Shown here: positions 1-7,724 of the stretch, piece after piece
Layout: each line of letters opens with the position of its first letter
Numbering within the stretch: the first letter of the stretch is position 1
NCBI GenBank assembly: GCA_016704535.1
Contig: JADIZZ010000004.1
Coordinates: 124,001 to 188,000 of the forward strand
Source of the DNA: Betaproteobacteria bacterium
GTDB lineage: Bacteria; Pseudomonadota; Gammaproteobacteria; Burkholderiales; Burkholderiaceae_C
Direction: 5' to 3'
DNA: 64,000 nt
Position numbers and translations under genes: made by a program
Notes under the pieces: model-generated
Database searches by the model: none
Seen by the model: the letters and a program-made list of their open reading frames with translations, nothing else
What the model was told of the DNA's origin: nothing

Positions 1-886
1 CGACGATGCCCTCCATGCGTGCGCGGTTCACCAGCAGGCTGAGGTAGTTCTTCGGCCCCTGCACCGCGCCGGTGGCGTTGTACTGGCTGATGGCGCCGCA
101 GATCACGATGCGCGCCTTGCGCCGGATGCGCGTGAGCACGGTGTCGAGGATGTCGCCGCCGACGTTGTCGAAGTAGATGTCGACGCCGTCCGGGCAGTGC
201 TGCTTCAGGCCCTCGCGCACGGCGTCCCACTTCATCACGCCGGCGGGCGCGGGCTGCTTGTAGTCGATGCAGGCGTCGAAACCAAGCTCCTTCACCACCC
301 ACTCGCACTTCGCCGGCCCGCCTGCGATGCCGACGACGCGGCAGCCCTTGATCTTGGCGAGCTGACCCACCGTCTGGCCCACGGCGCCGGCAGCGCCCGA
401 GACCACCAGGGTTTCGCCCGGCTTCGGTTGGCCCACGTCCATGAGACCGAAATAGCCCGTCATGCCGGGCATGCCCAACACGTTGAGCCACTGCGACAGC
501 GTGCCCAGGCGCAGATCGATCTTCGTCAAGCCACTGCGGGAAGTCTGATCGGCCGTGAGGCACACGTACTCCTGCACGTCGGTGCCGCCGGCGACGTGGT
601 CACCGACGGCAAAAGCCGGATGCTTCGACGCCACGACGATGCCGACACCGCCGGCGCGCATCACTGCGCCGATGGCCACCGGCGGAATGTAGCTCTTGCC
701 TTCGTTCATCCAGCCCCGCATGGCCGGGTCGAGCGAGATCGCCAGCACCTTCACGAGCACGCCGCCCGCTGCGGGCTCGGCCACCGGCTCCTCGGTGAAC
801 TGCCAGTTGCCGGCGGTGGGCACTCCGATCGGGCGGCTGGCCAGGCGCACCTGGTGGTTGACGGTGCGGTTGTCGATGGCACTCAT
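1..886 (-). CDS. NADP-dependent oxidoreductase, MDR family (partial, 3' end outside window)
   Basis: Medium-chain reductase without the zinc site, of the CurA / leukotriene B4 dehydrogenase type, which reduces activated double bonds of enones with NADPH. The reading frame starts with MSAIDNRTVNHQVRLASRP and runs off the window start, so about 295 residues of an expected 330-340 are visible. The substrate-binding N-terminal half contains SLDPAMRGWM, typical of this subfamily. The Rossmann motif SGAAGAVGQTVGQLAK (AxxGxxG) follows near residue 155, and the active-site region FDNVGG is present. It ends 14 bp beyond the copper-protein gene in the same direction, so the two may be co-transcribed. 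The physiological substrate cannot be told from sequence. Confidence 0.85.
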   Translation of the reverse strand, partial: MSAIDNRTVNHQVRLASRPIGVPTAGNWQFTEEPVAEPAAGGVLVKVLAISLDPAMRGWMNEGKSYIPPVAIGAVMRAGGVGIVVASKHPAFAVGDHVAGGTDVQEYVCLTADQTSRSGLTKIDLRLGTLSQWLNVLGMPGMTGYFGLMDVGQPKPGETLVVSGAAGAVGQTVGQLAKIKGCRVVGIAGGPAKCEWVVKELGFDACIDYKQPAPAGVMKWDAVREGLKQHCPDGVDIYFDNVGGDILDTVLTRIRRKARIVICGAISQYNATGAVQGPKNYLSLLVNRARMEGIV

Positions 887-900
887 CGGGTGCGTCGCCC

Positions 901-1209
901 TCAGGGCGCCTTGCTCAGGGACATCACCGTGTACTGGCCGTCGACGCGTTCGACCACGAAACGCACACGGTCGCCAACGCCCACGCCGTCGAGCAGCTTC
1001 GGTTCACGCACCCGGAAGGTCATCGTCATCGGCGGCATGTCGAGGTTCTTGATCTCGCCATGCTTGAGGGTGATGCGGTTGCCGGGCTTGTCGAGCTTGG
1101 TGACCTCGCCCGCGGTCGTGGGAATCTGGGCCTGCACAGCGCTGGCCAGCCCGGCCAGCACCAGCAGCGCGGTGGCAGACCAGCGGCGGCGTGTGGTTGT
1201 CAATGTCAT
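901..1209 (-). CDS. CusF-like periplasmic copper-binding protein
   Basis: Small secreted protein of 102 residues. A signal peptide occupies about residues 1-28 (Arg-rich start, hydrophobic LLVLAGLASAV, cleavage near AQA). A CusF/copper-binding domain follows, with the ligand region HGEIKNLDMPPMTMTF. In classical CusF, His, two Met and a Trp hold Cu(I)/Ag(I); here a Met sits where the Trp is expected. The ATG at 1209 was chosen because it gives a proper signal peptide and is preceded on the minus strand by AGAGGAAG, a good ribosome binding site. No CusCBA efflux genes are visible nearby, so it may act as a stand-alone periplasmic copper chaperone. Confidence 0.85.
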   Translation of the reverse strand: MTLTTTRRRWSATALLVLAGLASAVQAQIPTTAGEVTKLDKPGNRITLKHGEIKNLDMPPMTMTFRVREPKLLDGVGVGDRVRFVVERVDGQYTVMSLSKAP

Positions 1210-1311
1210 TCCGGCTTCCTCTTCTGCCGCAGACGCGGCGTTGCCTTTACTCGGGTCAGAGTGTGCCGCAGCCCGGGAGTTCCCGGCTCGGGCCGGGACG
1301 GCCGCCCTTCC

Positions 1312-1317
1312 TACAAT
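1312..1317 (+). promoter_or_regulatory. Probable -10 element for argB
   Basis: TACAAT, a 5/6 match to the sigma-70 -10 consensus, lies in an otherwise very GC-rich stretch 33 bp upstream of the argB ATG. I see no clear -35 hexamer. Confidence 0.4.
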
Positions 1318-1350
1318 GCCGCACTGACCACCGCCGCGCGAGACCGCCCC

Positions 1351-2250
1351 ATGACTGCCGACCCCGACCTCTCCCACATCACGCCGCGAGACCAGGCCGA
1401 AATCCTGGCCCAGGCGCTGCCCTACATCCGCAAGTTCCACGGCAGGACCATCGTCATCAAGTACGGCGGCAACGCCATGACCGACCCGGCCCTGCAGCAG
1501 GACTTCGCCGAGGACGTGGTGCTGCTCAAGCTGGTGGGCATGAACCCGATCGTGGTCCACGGCGGCGGGCCGCAGATCGACGATGCGCTGGCCAAGATCG
1601 GCAAGAAGGGCACCTTCATCCAGGGCATGCGCGTCACCGACGAGGAGACGATGGAGGTCGTCGAATGGGTGCTGGCCGGTGAGGTGCAGCAGGACATCGT
1701 GGGCCTGATCAACGCCGCCGGCGGCAAGGCCGTGGGCCTGACCGGGCGCGACGGCGGCCTCATCCGCGCGCGCCAGATGCGCATGCCCGACAAGGACGAT
1801 CCGAGCAAGGAACACGACATCGGCTCGGTGGGCGAGATCACCGCCATCGACCCCAGCGTAGTGAAGGCGCTGCAGGACGACCAGTTCATTCCCGTCATCA
1901 GCCCCATCGGCTTCGGCGAGAAGAACGAGAGCTACAACATCAACGCCGACCTCGTGGCGTCGAAGCTGGCCACCGTGTTGAAGGCCGAGAAGCTGATGAT
2001 GCTGACCAACATACGCGGCGTGCTCGACAAGAACGGCGAACTGCTGGTCGACTTGACGGCGCGCGAGATCGACGAGCTGTTTGCCGACGGCACCATCAGC
2101 GGCGGCATGCTGCCGAAGATCGCCGGTGCGCTGGACGCCGCCAAGAGCGGCGTCAACGCCGTGCACATCATCGACGGCCGCGTGCCGCACGCCATGCTGC
2201 TGGAAATCCTGACCGACCAGGCCTACGGCACGATGATCCGGTCGCATTGA
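1351..2250 (+). CDS. argB: Acetylglutamate kinase
   Basis: Second enzyme of arginine biosynthesis: phosphorylates N-acetyl-L-glutamate with ATP, in the cytoplasm. The protein has 299 residues, normal for the family. The amino-acid kinase fold is clear: nucleotide-binding KYGGNAM near residue 37, substrate-binding HGGGPQI near 70-76, and the C-terminal GGMLPKI with KSGVNAVHIIDGRVPHA. The N-terminal extension PDLSHITPRDQAEIL is the helix seen in arginine-inhibited hexameric kinases, so feedback inhibition by arginine is likely. Its stop overlaps the start of the next gene (TTGA). Confidence 0.97.
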   Translation: MTADPDLSHITPRDQAEILAQALPYIRKFHGRTIVIKYGGNAMTDPALQQDFAEDVVLLKLVGMNPIVVHGGGPQIDDALAKIGKKGTFIQGMRVTDEETMEVVEWVLAGEVQQDIVGLINAAGGKAVGLTGRDGGLIRARQMRMPDKDDPSKEHDIGSVGEITAIDPSVVKALQDDQFIPVISPIGFGEKNESYNINADLVASKLATVLKAEKLMMLTNIRGVLDKNGELLVDLTAREIDELFADGTISGGMLPKIAGALDAAKSGVNAVHIIDGRVPHAMLLEILTDQAYGTMIRSH

Positions 2251-2921
2251 GCACCCCACGCGACAAGGCGGCCCGGGTCTGGCTCTTCGACCTGGACGAC
2301 ACACTGCACGACGCCACCCACGCGTCGATGCCGGGCATCCGCGACGCAATGGGCGACTACATCCAGCAGCACCTGGGGCTGTCGCGACCCGAGGCCGAGG
2401 CGCTACGCAACCGCCACTGGCACCGCTACGGCGCCACGTTGCTGGGCCTGGTGAAGCATCAGGGCGTGGACGCCGCGCACTTCCTGCACCATACCCACGT
2501 GCTCCCCGGCCTGGAAGCCCGGGTGCGCGGCCATCGTGCCGACATCGCTGCACTGCGACGCCTGCCCGGGCACAAGGTCATCCTGACCAATGCCCCCGCC
2601 GCCTACGCGGCCCGCGTACTGGGGGCGCTGGGCATCGCCCACCTCTTCGACCACATCCTGTCTATCGAGGACATGCGCATGTTCGGCCACCTGCGCCCCA
2701 AGCCCGACGCCCGCATGCTGCGCACGGTGGCCGTGCGCCTGGGCGTGCCGCCGGCACGCTGCGTGCTGGTCGAGGACACGCTGGTGCACCAGAAGGCGGC
2801 ACGGCGTGTGGGCATGGAAACGGTCTGGATGCAGCGCTGGATGGCGACTCGCGCGACGCGGCTGCACCGGCGGCCGGCCTACGTCGGGCGCCGCGTGCGA
2901 GCGTTGCGCGAGCTTCTGTAG
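2247..2921 (+). CDS. HAD-superfamily pyrimidine 5'-nucleotidase
   Basis: Cytoplasmic haloacid dehalogenase-type phosphatase of 224 residues, of the SDT1/yjjG-like pyrimidine 5'-nucleotidase family found beside argB in many betaproteobacteria. Motif I is WLFDLDDTLHDA (nucleophile and acid/base Asp), motif II LTNAP, motif III the Lys in RPKPD, and motif IV LVEDTLVHQKAA. The start is a TTG whose last bases form the argB stop (TTGA), which indicates translational coupling. It probably dephosphorylates UMP/CMP-type nucleotides; the exact substrate is inferred from the family only. Confidence 0.85.
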   Translation: MSTPRDKAARVWLFDLDDTLHDATHASMPGIRDAMGDYIQQHLGLSRPEAEALRNRHWHRYGATLLGLVKHQGVDAAHFLHHTHVLPGLEARVRGHRADIAALRRLPGHKVILTNAPAAYAARVLGALGIAHLFDHILSIEDMRMFGHLRPKPDARMLRTVAVRLGVPPARCVLVEDTLVHQKAARRVGMETVWMQRWMATRATRLHRRPAYVGRRVRALRELL

Positions 2922-3015
2922 CCGTTGTATGTCAGTGTTTACCTGCAAGCGGCGCCCCGCAGGCGCTGTGCAAGAATTGTTCGACGAGCCCCCTGCTACT
3001 CGCCCCGACGCCTGA

Positions 3016-3675
3016 ATGTCCGACGTGTCCGCTGACGCTGCATCGCCCCCGGCCGACACGGAAGGCCCCGAGACCCCGGCGGTGCCTGCGGGGCGCAAGC
3101 GTCCACGGCCGGGCGAACGCCGGGTGCAGATCCTGCAGACCCTGGCCGGCATGCTCGAGCAGCCCGGCACCGAACGCATCACCACGGCCGCACTGGCCGC
3201 CCGCCTGGAGGTCAGCGAGGCGGCGCTCTACCGCCACTTCGCCAGCAAGGCGCAGATGTTCGAAGGGCTCATCGACTTCATCGAGAGCAGCGTGTTCACG
3301 CTCGTCAACCAGATCACCGAACGCGAGAGCACGGGCGCCGCGCAGGCGCAGAAGATGGTTACCGTGCTGCTGCAGTTCGGCGAGAAGAACCCGGGCATGA
3401 CCCGCGTGATGGTGGGCGACGCGCTGGTCTTCGAACACGAGCGCCTGGTGGCACGCATGAGCCAGTTCTTCGACCGCGTGGAATCCCAGCTGCGCGTCAG
3501 CCTGCGCAGCGCGGCCGACGCGGCAGGCTCGCCGACGCCCACCGTCGAGGCGCAGGCACTGGCCTCGGCGCTGGTGTCGCTGGTCATCGGGCGCCTGCAC
3601 CGCTACGCGCGCAGCGGCTTCAAGCGCCTGCCCACCGAACACCTCGAACTGGCACTGGCCCACCTGGTGCGCTGA
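3016..3675 (+). CDS. slmA: Nucleoid occlusion factor SlmA / TetR-family regulator
   Basis: TetR-fold DNA-binding protein of 219 residues. After a low-complexity N-terminus (about 1-30) comes the helix-turn-helix TTAALAARLEVSEAALYRHF (about residues 56-75), then FASKAQMFEGLIDFIE, which is very characteristic of SlmA. In Escherichia coli SlmA binds chromosomal sites and blocks FtsZ assembly over the nucleoid. The gene follows the nucleotidase with a 94-bp gap. The 30-residue extension before the DNA-binding domain is longer than in enterobacteria but common in Burkholderiales. Confidence 0.85.
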   Translation: MSDVSADAASPPADTEGPETPAVPAGRKRPRPGERRVQILQTLAGMLEQPGTERITTAALAARLEVSEAALYRHFASKAQMFEGLIDFIESSVFTLVNQITERESTGAAQAQKMVTVLLQFGEKNPGMTRVMVGDALVFEHERLVARMSQFFDRVESQLRVSLRSAADAAGSPTPTVEAQALASALVSLVIGRLHRYARSGFKRLPTEHLELALAHLVR

Positions 3676-3715
3676 CGCGCAAGGGGCGCGTCGGTTGCAG
3701 CAGGCCACGCAGGCC

Positions 3716-4381
3716 ATGGTTCAGATCGAGCTTGCCGGCACCCTGCTGCAACTGCTGCCCCAGCGCTGTGCCTTCTTGCCAGCCGCGCGGGCGCTGCTGG
3801 TGGCCGACGCGCACCTGGGCAAGGCCCACAGCTTCCGCCGCCTGGGCGTGCCGGTGCCCGAGGGGCCGACCGACGACACGCTGGATCGGCTGAGTGCTGC
3901 CCTCGCCGTCACGGGGGCCGAACAGGTGATCTTCCTCGGCGACTTGCTGCACTCGCGCCACGCCCAGGCGGAGGCCGCTGCGGCGCCGGTGACGCGCTGG
4001 CGCCAGCAGCACGCGCAGCTGAGCCTGGTGCTGGTTCGCGGCAATCACGACCGGCACGCCGGCGATCCGCCGCCGACCTGGGGCGTTCAGGCCGTCGACG
4101 AACCCATGGCCCTGGATACGTTGGAACTGCAGCACCACCCGGCCCCGCCTGCACCCGGCCGCTACGCCATCGCGGGCCACCTGCACCCCGCGGTGCGGCT
4201 GTGCGGACGTGGCCGCGACCATCTGCGCCTGCCCTGCTTTCACTTCGCAGACGGGCTCGGCGTACTGCCAGCCTTTGGCGACTTCACGGGTGGCCACGTC
4301 GTTCGGCGGACCCCCGCCGACCGCGTGTTCGCGATCGCCGCAGGGCAGGTCGTCGAAGTGCCCCGCCCCCGGGAATCGTGA
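3716..4381 (+). CDS. pdeM: Ligase-associated DNA damage response endonuclease PdeM
   Basis: Calcineurin-like metallophosphoesterase with all metal motifs: DAHLGKAHSFRRLG near the N-terminus, FLGDLLHS, VRGNHDRH and GHLHP. This pattern matches the PdeM family, usually encoded with an ATP-dependent ligase and an Lhr-type helicase; neither is visible here, so the protein is an orphan member. I chose the ATG at 3716 because MVQIELAGTLLQLLPQR matches the family N-terminus. An in-frame TTG at 3695 has a better ribosome binding site (AAGGGG) and would add 7 residues. The nuclease role is family inference. Confidence 0.8.
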   Translation: MVQIELAGTLLQLLPQRCAFLPAARALLVADAHLGKAHSFRRLGVPVPEGPTDDTLDRLSAALAVTGAEQVIFLGDLLHSRHAQAEAAAAPVTRWRQQHAQLSLVLVRGNHDRHAGDPPPTWGVQAVDEPMALDTLELQHHPAPPAPGRYAIAGHLHPAVRLCGRGRDHLRLPCFHFADGLGVLPAFGDFTGGHVVRRTPADRVFAIAAGQVVEVPRPRES

Positions 4382-4421
4382 GCGCAAGAAGCGCCGGACG
4401 CAGCGGGGCAGAGCGCCTACT

Positions 4422-4433
4422 TACACTTCGGAC
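4422..4433 (+). promoter_or_regulatory. -10-like hexamer 6 nt before the DUF815 start (possible leaderless promoter)
   Basis: TACACT at 4422-4427 is followed by exactly 6 nt and then the ATG at 4434. There is no Shine-Dalgarno in front of that ATG. If used, transcription would begin at or beside the start codon. The same arrangement recurs before hisI, gspC and aroK. Confidence 0.35.
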
Positions 4434-5306
4434 ATGGACTTGTTTGCCCTGACTTCGCTCGTCGACCGCGCGCACGCCCTGCTCGGCCGCCTGGAGGCGG
4501 TGCTGCCGCACCCGGCCACTGCACCCGACTGGGCCGCCTCCGTGGCCTTCCGTTACCGCCGCCGCGGCAGCGTCGGCGTGCTCGAGCCGGTCAAGCACGT
4601 CTCGCGCATCCGCCTGGCCGACCTGAAGGAAGTGGAGCCGCAGAAGGCGCGCCTGCTGCGCAACACGCTGCAGTTCGTCGCCGGCCACGGCGCCAACAAC
4701 GCGCTGCTGACTGGCGCGCGCGGCACCGGCAAGAGCAGCCTCGTGAAGGCGCTGCTGAACGAGTTCGCGCCCCGGGGCCTGCGGCTGATCGAGGTCGACA
4801 AGGCCGACCTCGTCGACCTGCCCGACCTCATCGACCTGGTGGCCGAGCGCCCCGAGAAATTCATCGTCTTCTGCGACGACCTCAGCTTCGACGAGGGTGA
4901 GCCCGGCTACAAGGCGCTGAAGAGCGTGCTCGACGGCAGCGTGGCCGCGGCCAGCGACAACCTGCTGATCTACGCCACCAGCAACCGCCGCCACCTGCTG
5001 CCCGAATACATGAAGGAAAACCTCAGCTACCAGCACACCGAGGACGGCGAGGTGCACCCGGGCGAGGTCGTGGAAGAGAAGATCTCGCTCAGCGAGCGTT
5101 TCGGCCTGTGGGTGAGCTTCTACCCCTTCACCCAGGACGAATACCTGGCGATCACGGCGCAGTGGCTGCGCGCCTTTGGTGTCGACGACGCCGCGATAGC
5201 CGCGGCACGGCAGGAATCGCTGGTGTGGGCACTGGAACGCGGCTCGCGCTCGGGGCGCGTGGCGCAGCAGTTCGCTCGTGACTACGCGGGTCGGCATGGC
5301 AGCTGA
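4434..5306 (+). CDS. DUF815 family AAA-type ATPase
   Basis: Cytoplasmic P-loop ATPase of 290 residues. Walker A is GARGTGKSS at about residues 94-102 and Walker B is FIVFCDDLSF. A sensor-like YATSNRRHLLPEYM follows, then ISLSERFGLWVSFYPF, the hallmark of DUF815 proteins. The function is not established; the fold resembles DnaA/DnaC-type ATPases. It overlaps mutT by 11 bp, and in many betaproteobacteria a DUF815 gene sits directly before mutT, often near the ftsZ/secA or argJ region, so it belongs to a conserved pair rather than a mobile module. Confidence 0.85.
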   Translation: MDLFALTSLVDRAHALLGRLEAVLPHPATAPDWAASVAFRYRRRGSVGVLEPVKHVSRIRLADLKEVEPQKARLLRNTLQFVAGHGANNALLTGARGTGKSSLVKALLNEFAPRGLRLIEVDKADLVDLPDLIDLVAERPEKFIVFCDDLSFDEGEPGYKALKSVLDGSVAAASDNLLIYATSNRRHLLPEYMKENLSYQHTEDGEVHPGEVVEEKISLSERFGLWVSFYPFTQDEYLAITAQWLRAFGVDDAAIAAARQESLVWALERGSRSGRVAQQFARDYAGRHGS

Positions 5307-5766
5307 CGCGCCGTCGCCCGCGCGCTGGGCTGTCGACGTCGAGACCCGCGAACCGCGTTCTCCGGTGGACGTCGCGGTGGGCGTCCTGATCGACGGCCAG
5401 GGCCGTTTCCTGCTTACCAGCCGCCCGCCGGGCAAGGTCTACGCCGGCCACTGGGAATTCCCGGGCGGCAAGCTCGAGCCGGGCGAAACCGTCGAGCAGG
5501 CGCTGCGGCGCGAACTTCACGAGGAACTGGGCATCACCATCGGCCCCGCCCTGCCCTGGCAGGTGGAGCTGATGGACTACCCCCACGCGCTCGTTCGCCT
5601 GCACTTCTGCAAGGTTTACGCCTGGCACGGCGACTTCGAGATGCGCGAGGGCCAGGCCATGGCCTGGCAGACCTTGCCCGTGCAGGTGCAGCCTGTGTTG
5701 CCGGGCACGGTGCCGGTCCTGGCCTGGTTCGCTGCCGAGCGTGGCCATCGCGGGCCCACCCACTGA
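5296..5766 (+). CDS. mutT: NUDIX hydrolase, MutT-type 8-oxo-dGTP diphosphatase
   Basis: NUDIX-fold hydrolase of 156 residues, predicted to remove 8-oxo-dGTP from the nucleotide pool. The Nudix box GGKLEPGETVEQALRREL plus HEELGI lies at about residues 57-80 and keeps all the metal-binding Glu residues. The start is taken at ATG 5296; a GTG at 5278 is also in frame but lies deeper in DUF815. The gene overlaps the end of DUF815 by 11 bp, so the two are probably co-translated. The DUF815-mutT pairing supports the MutT assignment over other NUDIX enzymes. Confidence 0.85.
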   Translation: MAADAPSPARWAVDVETREPRSPVDVAVGVLIDGQGRFLLTSRPPGKVYAGHWEFPGGKLEPGETVEQALRRELHEELGITIGPALPWQVELMDYPHALVRLHFCKVYAWHGDFEMREGQAMAWQTLPVQVQPVLPGTVPVLAWFAAERGHRGPTH

Positions 5767-5835
5767 GCTGGTCCGAGGCTTGAAGATACAAGGCCGCACT
5801 CGAGGGCCCGGATAGGGGCCTTGCGCCTGCCGAAG

Positions 5836-5862
5836 GCCCGGCGCCGATGCACGGCGCCGGGC
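5836..5862. terminator. Strong hairpin between mutT and hisI
   Basis: Perfect 11-bp inverted repeat, arms GCCCGGCGCCG and CGGCGCCGGGC with a 5-nt loop ATGCA. It has no T-run, so it is not a canonical intrinsic terminator. It ends directly at the TAGACT hexamer before hisI and could shield transcript ends or affect hisI expression. Confidence 0.5.
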
Positions 5863-5874
5863 TAGACTGCGGTC
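5863..5874 (+). promoter_or_regulatory. -10-like hexamer 6 nt before hisI (possible leaderless promoter)
   Basis: TAGACT at 5863-5868, then 6 nt, then the hisI ATG at 5875. No Shine-Dalgarno is visible between them. The -35 position falls inside the GC-rich hairpin, so promoter strength is doubtful. Confidence 0.35.
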
Positions 5875-6264
5875 ATGGACTGGCTGGACGACATCAAGTG
5901 GGACAGGGACGGCCTGGTGCCCGTCATCGCCCAGGAGCAGGGCACGCGGGACGTGCTGATGGTGGCGTGGATGAACCGCGAGGCGTTGGCAGCCACCGCC
6001 GCGCGCGGCCAGGCCGTCTACTGGAGCCGTTCACGCGGTCGCCTCTGGCATAAGGGCGAGGAGTCCGGCCACTTCCAGCAGGTGCACGAGATTCGGCTGG
6101 ACTGCGACGCCGACGTCGTGCTGCTCAGCGTCACCCAGCACGGCCACGACCCTTCCATTGCCTGCCACACCGGGCGACACAGCTGCTTTTACCGCCGCTT
6201 CGACGGCAAGCATTGGGCCGCGGTGGAACCCGTGCTCAAAGACCCTGAGTCCATTTACAAATGA
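5875..6264 (+). CDS. hisI: Phosphoribosyl-AMP cyclohydrolase
   Basis: Third step of histidine biosynthesis: opens the adenine ring of phosphoribosyl-AMP. The protein has 129 residues and is monofunctional. It shows the family core MVAWMNREAL, the basic YWSRSRGRLWHKGEESGH, the metal-binding RLDCDAD, and the zinc-binding CHTGRHSCFYR. HisE is encoded separately 10 bp downstream. In most Burkholderiales hisI follows hisF in a full his operon; here mutT is upstream, so the operon has been broken at this point. Confidence 0.96.
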   Translation: MDWLDDIKWDRDGLVPVIAQEQGTRDVLMVAWMNREALAATAARGQAVYWSRSRGRLWHKGEESGHFQQVHEIRLDCDADVVLLSVTQHGHDPSIACHTGRHSCFYRRFDGKHWAAVEPVLKDPESIYK

Positions 6265-6274
6265 AGGTTGCCCA

Positions 6275-6625
6275 GTGAACAGCGGCAACGACACCCTGGC
6301 GCGGCTGGCTGAGGTCATCGAGTCGCGTCGCGGCCAGGACCCCGACAAAAGCTACGTCGCGCGCTTGTTTTCCAAGGGCACCGACGCCATCTTGAAGAAG
6401 GTGGGTGAGGAAGCCACGGAAGTAGTGATGGCCGCCAAGGATGGTGGTGGCCCCAAGCTCGTCGGCGAGGTGGCCGACCTGTGGTTCCACACCCTGGTAG
6501 CCCTGGCGGCATTCGATCTGAAGCCGGCCGACGTGCTGGCGGAACTCGAGCGCCGTGAGGGTTTGTCGGGCCTGGAAGAATTTGCCTTGCGCAAGCTGCG
6601 CGAACGGGAAGGGGGTACCCCATGA
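6275..6625 (+). CDS. hisE: Phosphoribosyl-ATP diphosphatase
   Basis: Second step of histidine biosynthesis: converts phosphoribosyl-ATP to phosphoribosyl-AMP and pyrophosphate. The protein is 116 residues from the GTG at 6275 and belongs to the all-alpha MazG-like NTP pyrophosphatase superfamily. Motifs are SYVARLFSKGTDAILKKVGE, EATEVVMAAKDG and EVADLWFHTLVAL with the expected acidic metal ligands. The GTG start gives normal length and a 10-bp gap from hisI. The stop overlaps the next ATG (ATGA). Confidence 0.95.
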   Translation: MNSGNDTLARLAEVIESRRGQDPDKSYVARLFSKGTDAILKKVGEEATEVVMAAKDGGGPKLVGEVADLWFHTLVALAAFDLKPADVLAELERREGLSGLEEFALRKLREREGGTP

Positions 6626-6999
6626 GCCAGATCATCGATTCGGTCGACCGCGACAACGGCCTGAAGACCGTCGGCCACATCAGCTACCTGCTGCACACCA
6701 TCGTCGCGGTGGCCGCCGTCCTGCCTGGGGCGCAGGCCAGCGTGGCGCTGCTGCTCGTGGCCTTCGTCATCGACCTCGTCAAGCGCAGCGACGCGATGGG
6801 CACCTGGCAGGAGTCGCACTTCCGCTGGCGCATCCGCACCGTCGTCATCGCCGGCGTGCTCTACCTGCTGACAGCGCCGCTGTGGCTGCTGTTCGTGGCC
6901 CCGGGCTGGATCGCCTGGATGGGCGTCTCGCTGTGGTTCCTGTACCGCGTCATCCGCGGCTGGCTGAACCTCAACGGCAACCGCCCGATGCCCCAGTGA
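6622..6999 (+). CDS. DUF4870-type small inner-membrane protein
   Basis: Membrane protein of 125 residues with about four hydrophobic segments (roughly 22-37, 40-53, 74-93 and 95-112). The ends are charged and there is no signal peptide. It resembles the DUF4870 / YidC-unrelated helical family of unknown function. It is coupled to hisE by an ATGA overlap, and a similar small membrane gene sits between hisE and the HIT gene in many betaproteobacteria, so the linkage is conserved rather than accidental. Its role in relation to histidine synthesis or Tat export is unknown. Confidence 0.7.
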   Translation: MSQIIDSVDRDNGLKTVGHISYLLHTIVAVAAVLPGAQASVALLLVAFVIDLVKRSDAMGTWQESHFRWRIRTVVIAGVLYLLTAPLWLLFVAPGWIAWMGVSLWFLYRVIRGWLNLNGNRPMPQ

Positions 7000-7009
7000 G
7001 CGCCCGCCG

Positions 7010-7357
7010 ATGAATGCCGACCCGAACTGCCTCTTCTGCAAGATCGTCGCCGGGCAGATCCCGGCGAAGAAGGCCTACGAAGACGATGAACTTCTCGCCT
7101 TCCACGACATCCACCCGTGGGCGCCCGTGCATGTGTTGGTCATCCCCAAGGCGCACATCGCGACCCTGGTCGACGTGGGGCCGGAAGACGATGCGCTGCT
7201 GGGTCGCATGCTGGGCCTGGCGCCGCGCCTGATGAAGGAGTTGGGCGTGACGAACGGTTTCCGCACCGTGGTCAACACCGGCCGTGACGGTGGCCAGGAG
7301 GTCTACCACCTGCACATGCACGTGATGGGCGGCCCGCGGCCCTGGCTCAAAGGCTAG
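7010..7357 (+). CDS. hinT: HIT family purine nucleoside phosphoramidase (HinT-like)
   Basis: Histidine-triad protein of 115 residues, predicted to hydrolyse adenosine phosphoramidates such as AMP-NH2 or AMP-lysine. It shows the N-terminal CLFCKIVAGQIPAKKAYED, the FHDIHPWAPVHVLVIPK strand and the catalytic triad YHLHMHVMGG near the C-terminus. The first 20 residues include the paired Cys (CLFC) often seen in this group. It sits 10 bp after the membrane-protein gene and ahead of tatA, the usual context in Burkholderiales. Confidence 0.92.
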   Translation: MNADPNCLFCKIVAGQIPAKKAYEDDELLAFHDIHPWAPVHVLVIPKAHIATLVDVGPEDDALLGRMLGLAPRLMKELGVTNGFRTVVNTGRDGGQEVYHLHMHVMGGPRPWLKG

Positions 7358-7444
7358 GGCCGGCGCTGCACATGCCCCGGCCGCCACGGCCGGTTCATCC
7401 TTAACTCGTAGAATCGAGGGCTTCGCTCTCCAGGAGAAGAGATC

Positions 7445-7687
7445 ATGGGTTCGTTCAGCATTTGGCATTGGCTGATCGTGTTGCTGGTCGTCGTGGTCAT
7501 TTTCGGCACCAAGAAACTTCGCAACATTGGCAGTGACCTCGGCGGCGCCGTCAAGGGTTTCAAGGAAGGCATGAAGGGCGCCAACGACGACGCCGATGCC
7601 GCTGCGGCAGCACCGCCGCCGCAGGTGACGACGGCCCAGCGCAGCGACGCCAATACCGTCGACGTGGAAGCCAAGACCAAGTCTTGA
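7445..7687 (+). CDS. tatA: Twin-arginine translocase subunit TatA
   Basis: Pore-forming subunit of the Tat system, which exports folded proteins across the inner membrane. The protein is 80 residues: a transmembrane helix at about 6-20 (HWLIVLLVVVVIFG), the hinge TKKLRNIGSDLGGAVKGFK forming the amphipathic helix, and an Ala/Pro-rich acidic tail. A clear ribosome binding site (CAGGAGAAGAG) precedes the ATG, and TAGAAT at 7409-7414 is a possible -10, so the tat genes may have their own promoter in addition to read-through from hinT. Confidence 0.96.
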   Translation: MGSFSIWHWLIVLLVVVVIFGTKKLRNIGSDLGGAVKGFKEGMKGANDDADAAAAAPPPQVTTAQRSDANTVDVEAKTKS

Positions 7688-7724
7688 GCCGCGCACCGCA
7701 CACAGATACGCGTGCGTTGACGCC

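Noticed and set aside
1060..1350. In-frame upstream extension of argB
   Set aside because: The extension overlaps the copper-protein gene on the other strand and a TACAAT promoter element; family length fits the ATG at 1351.
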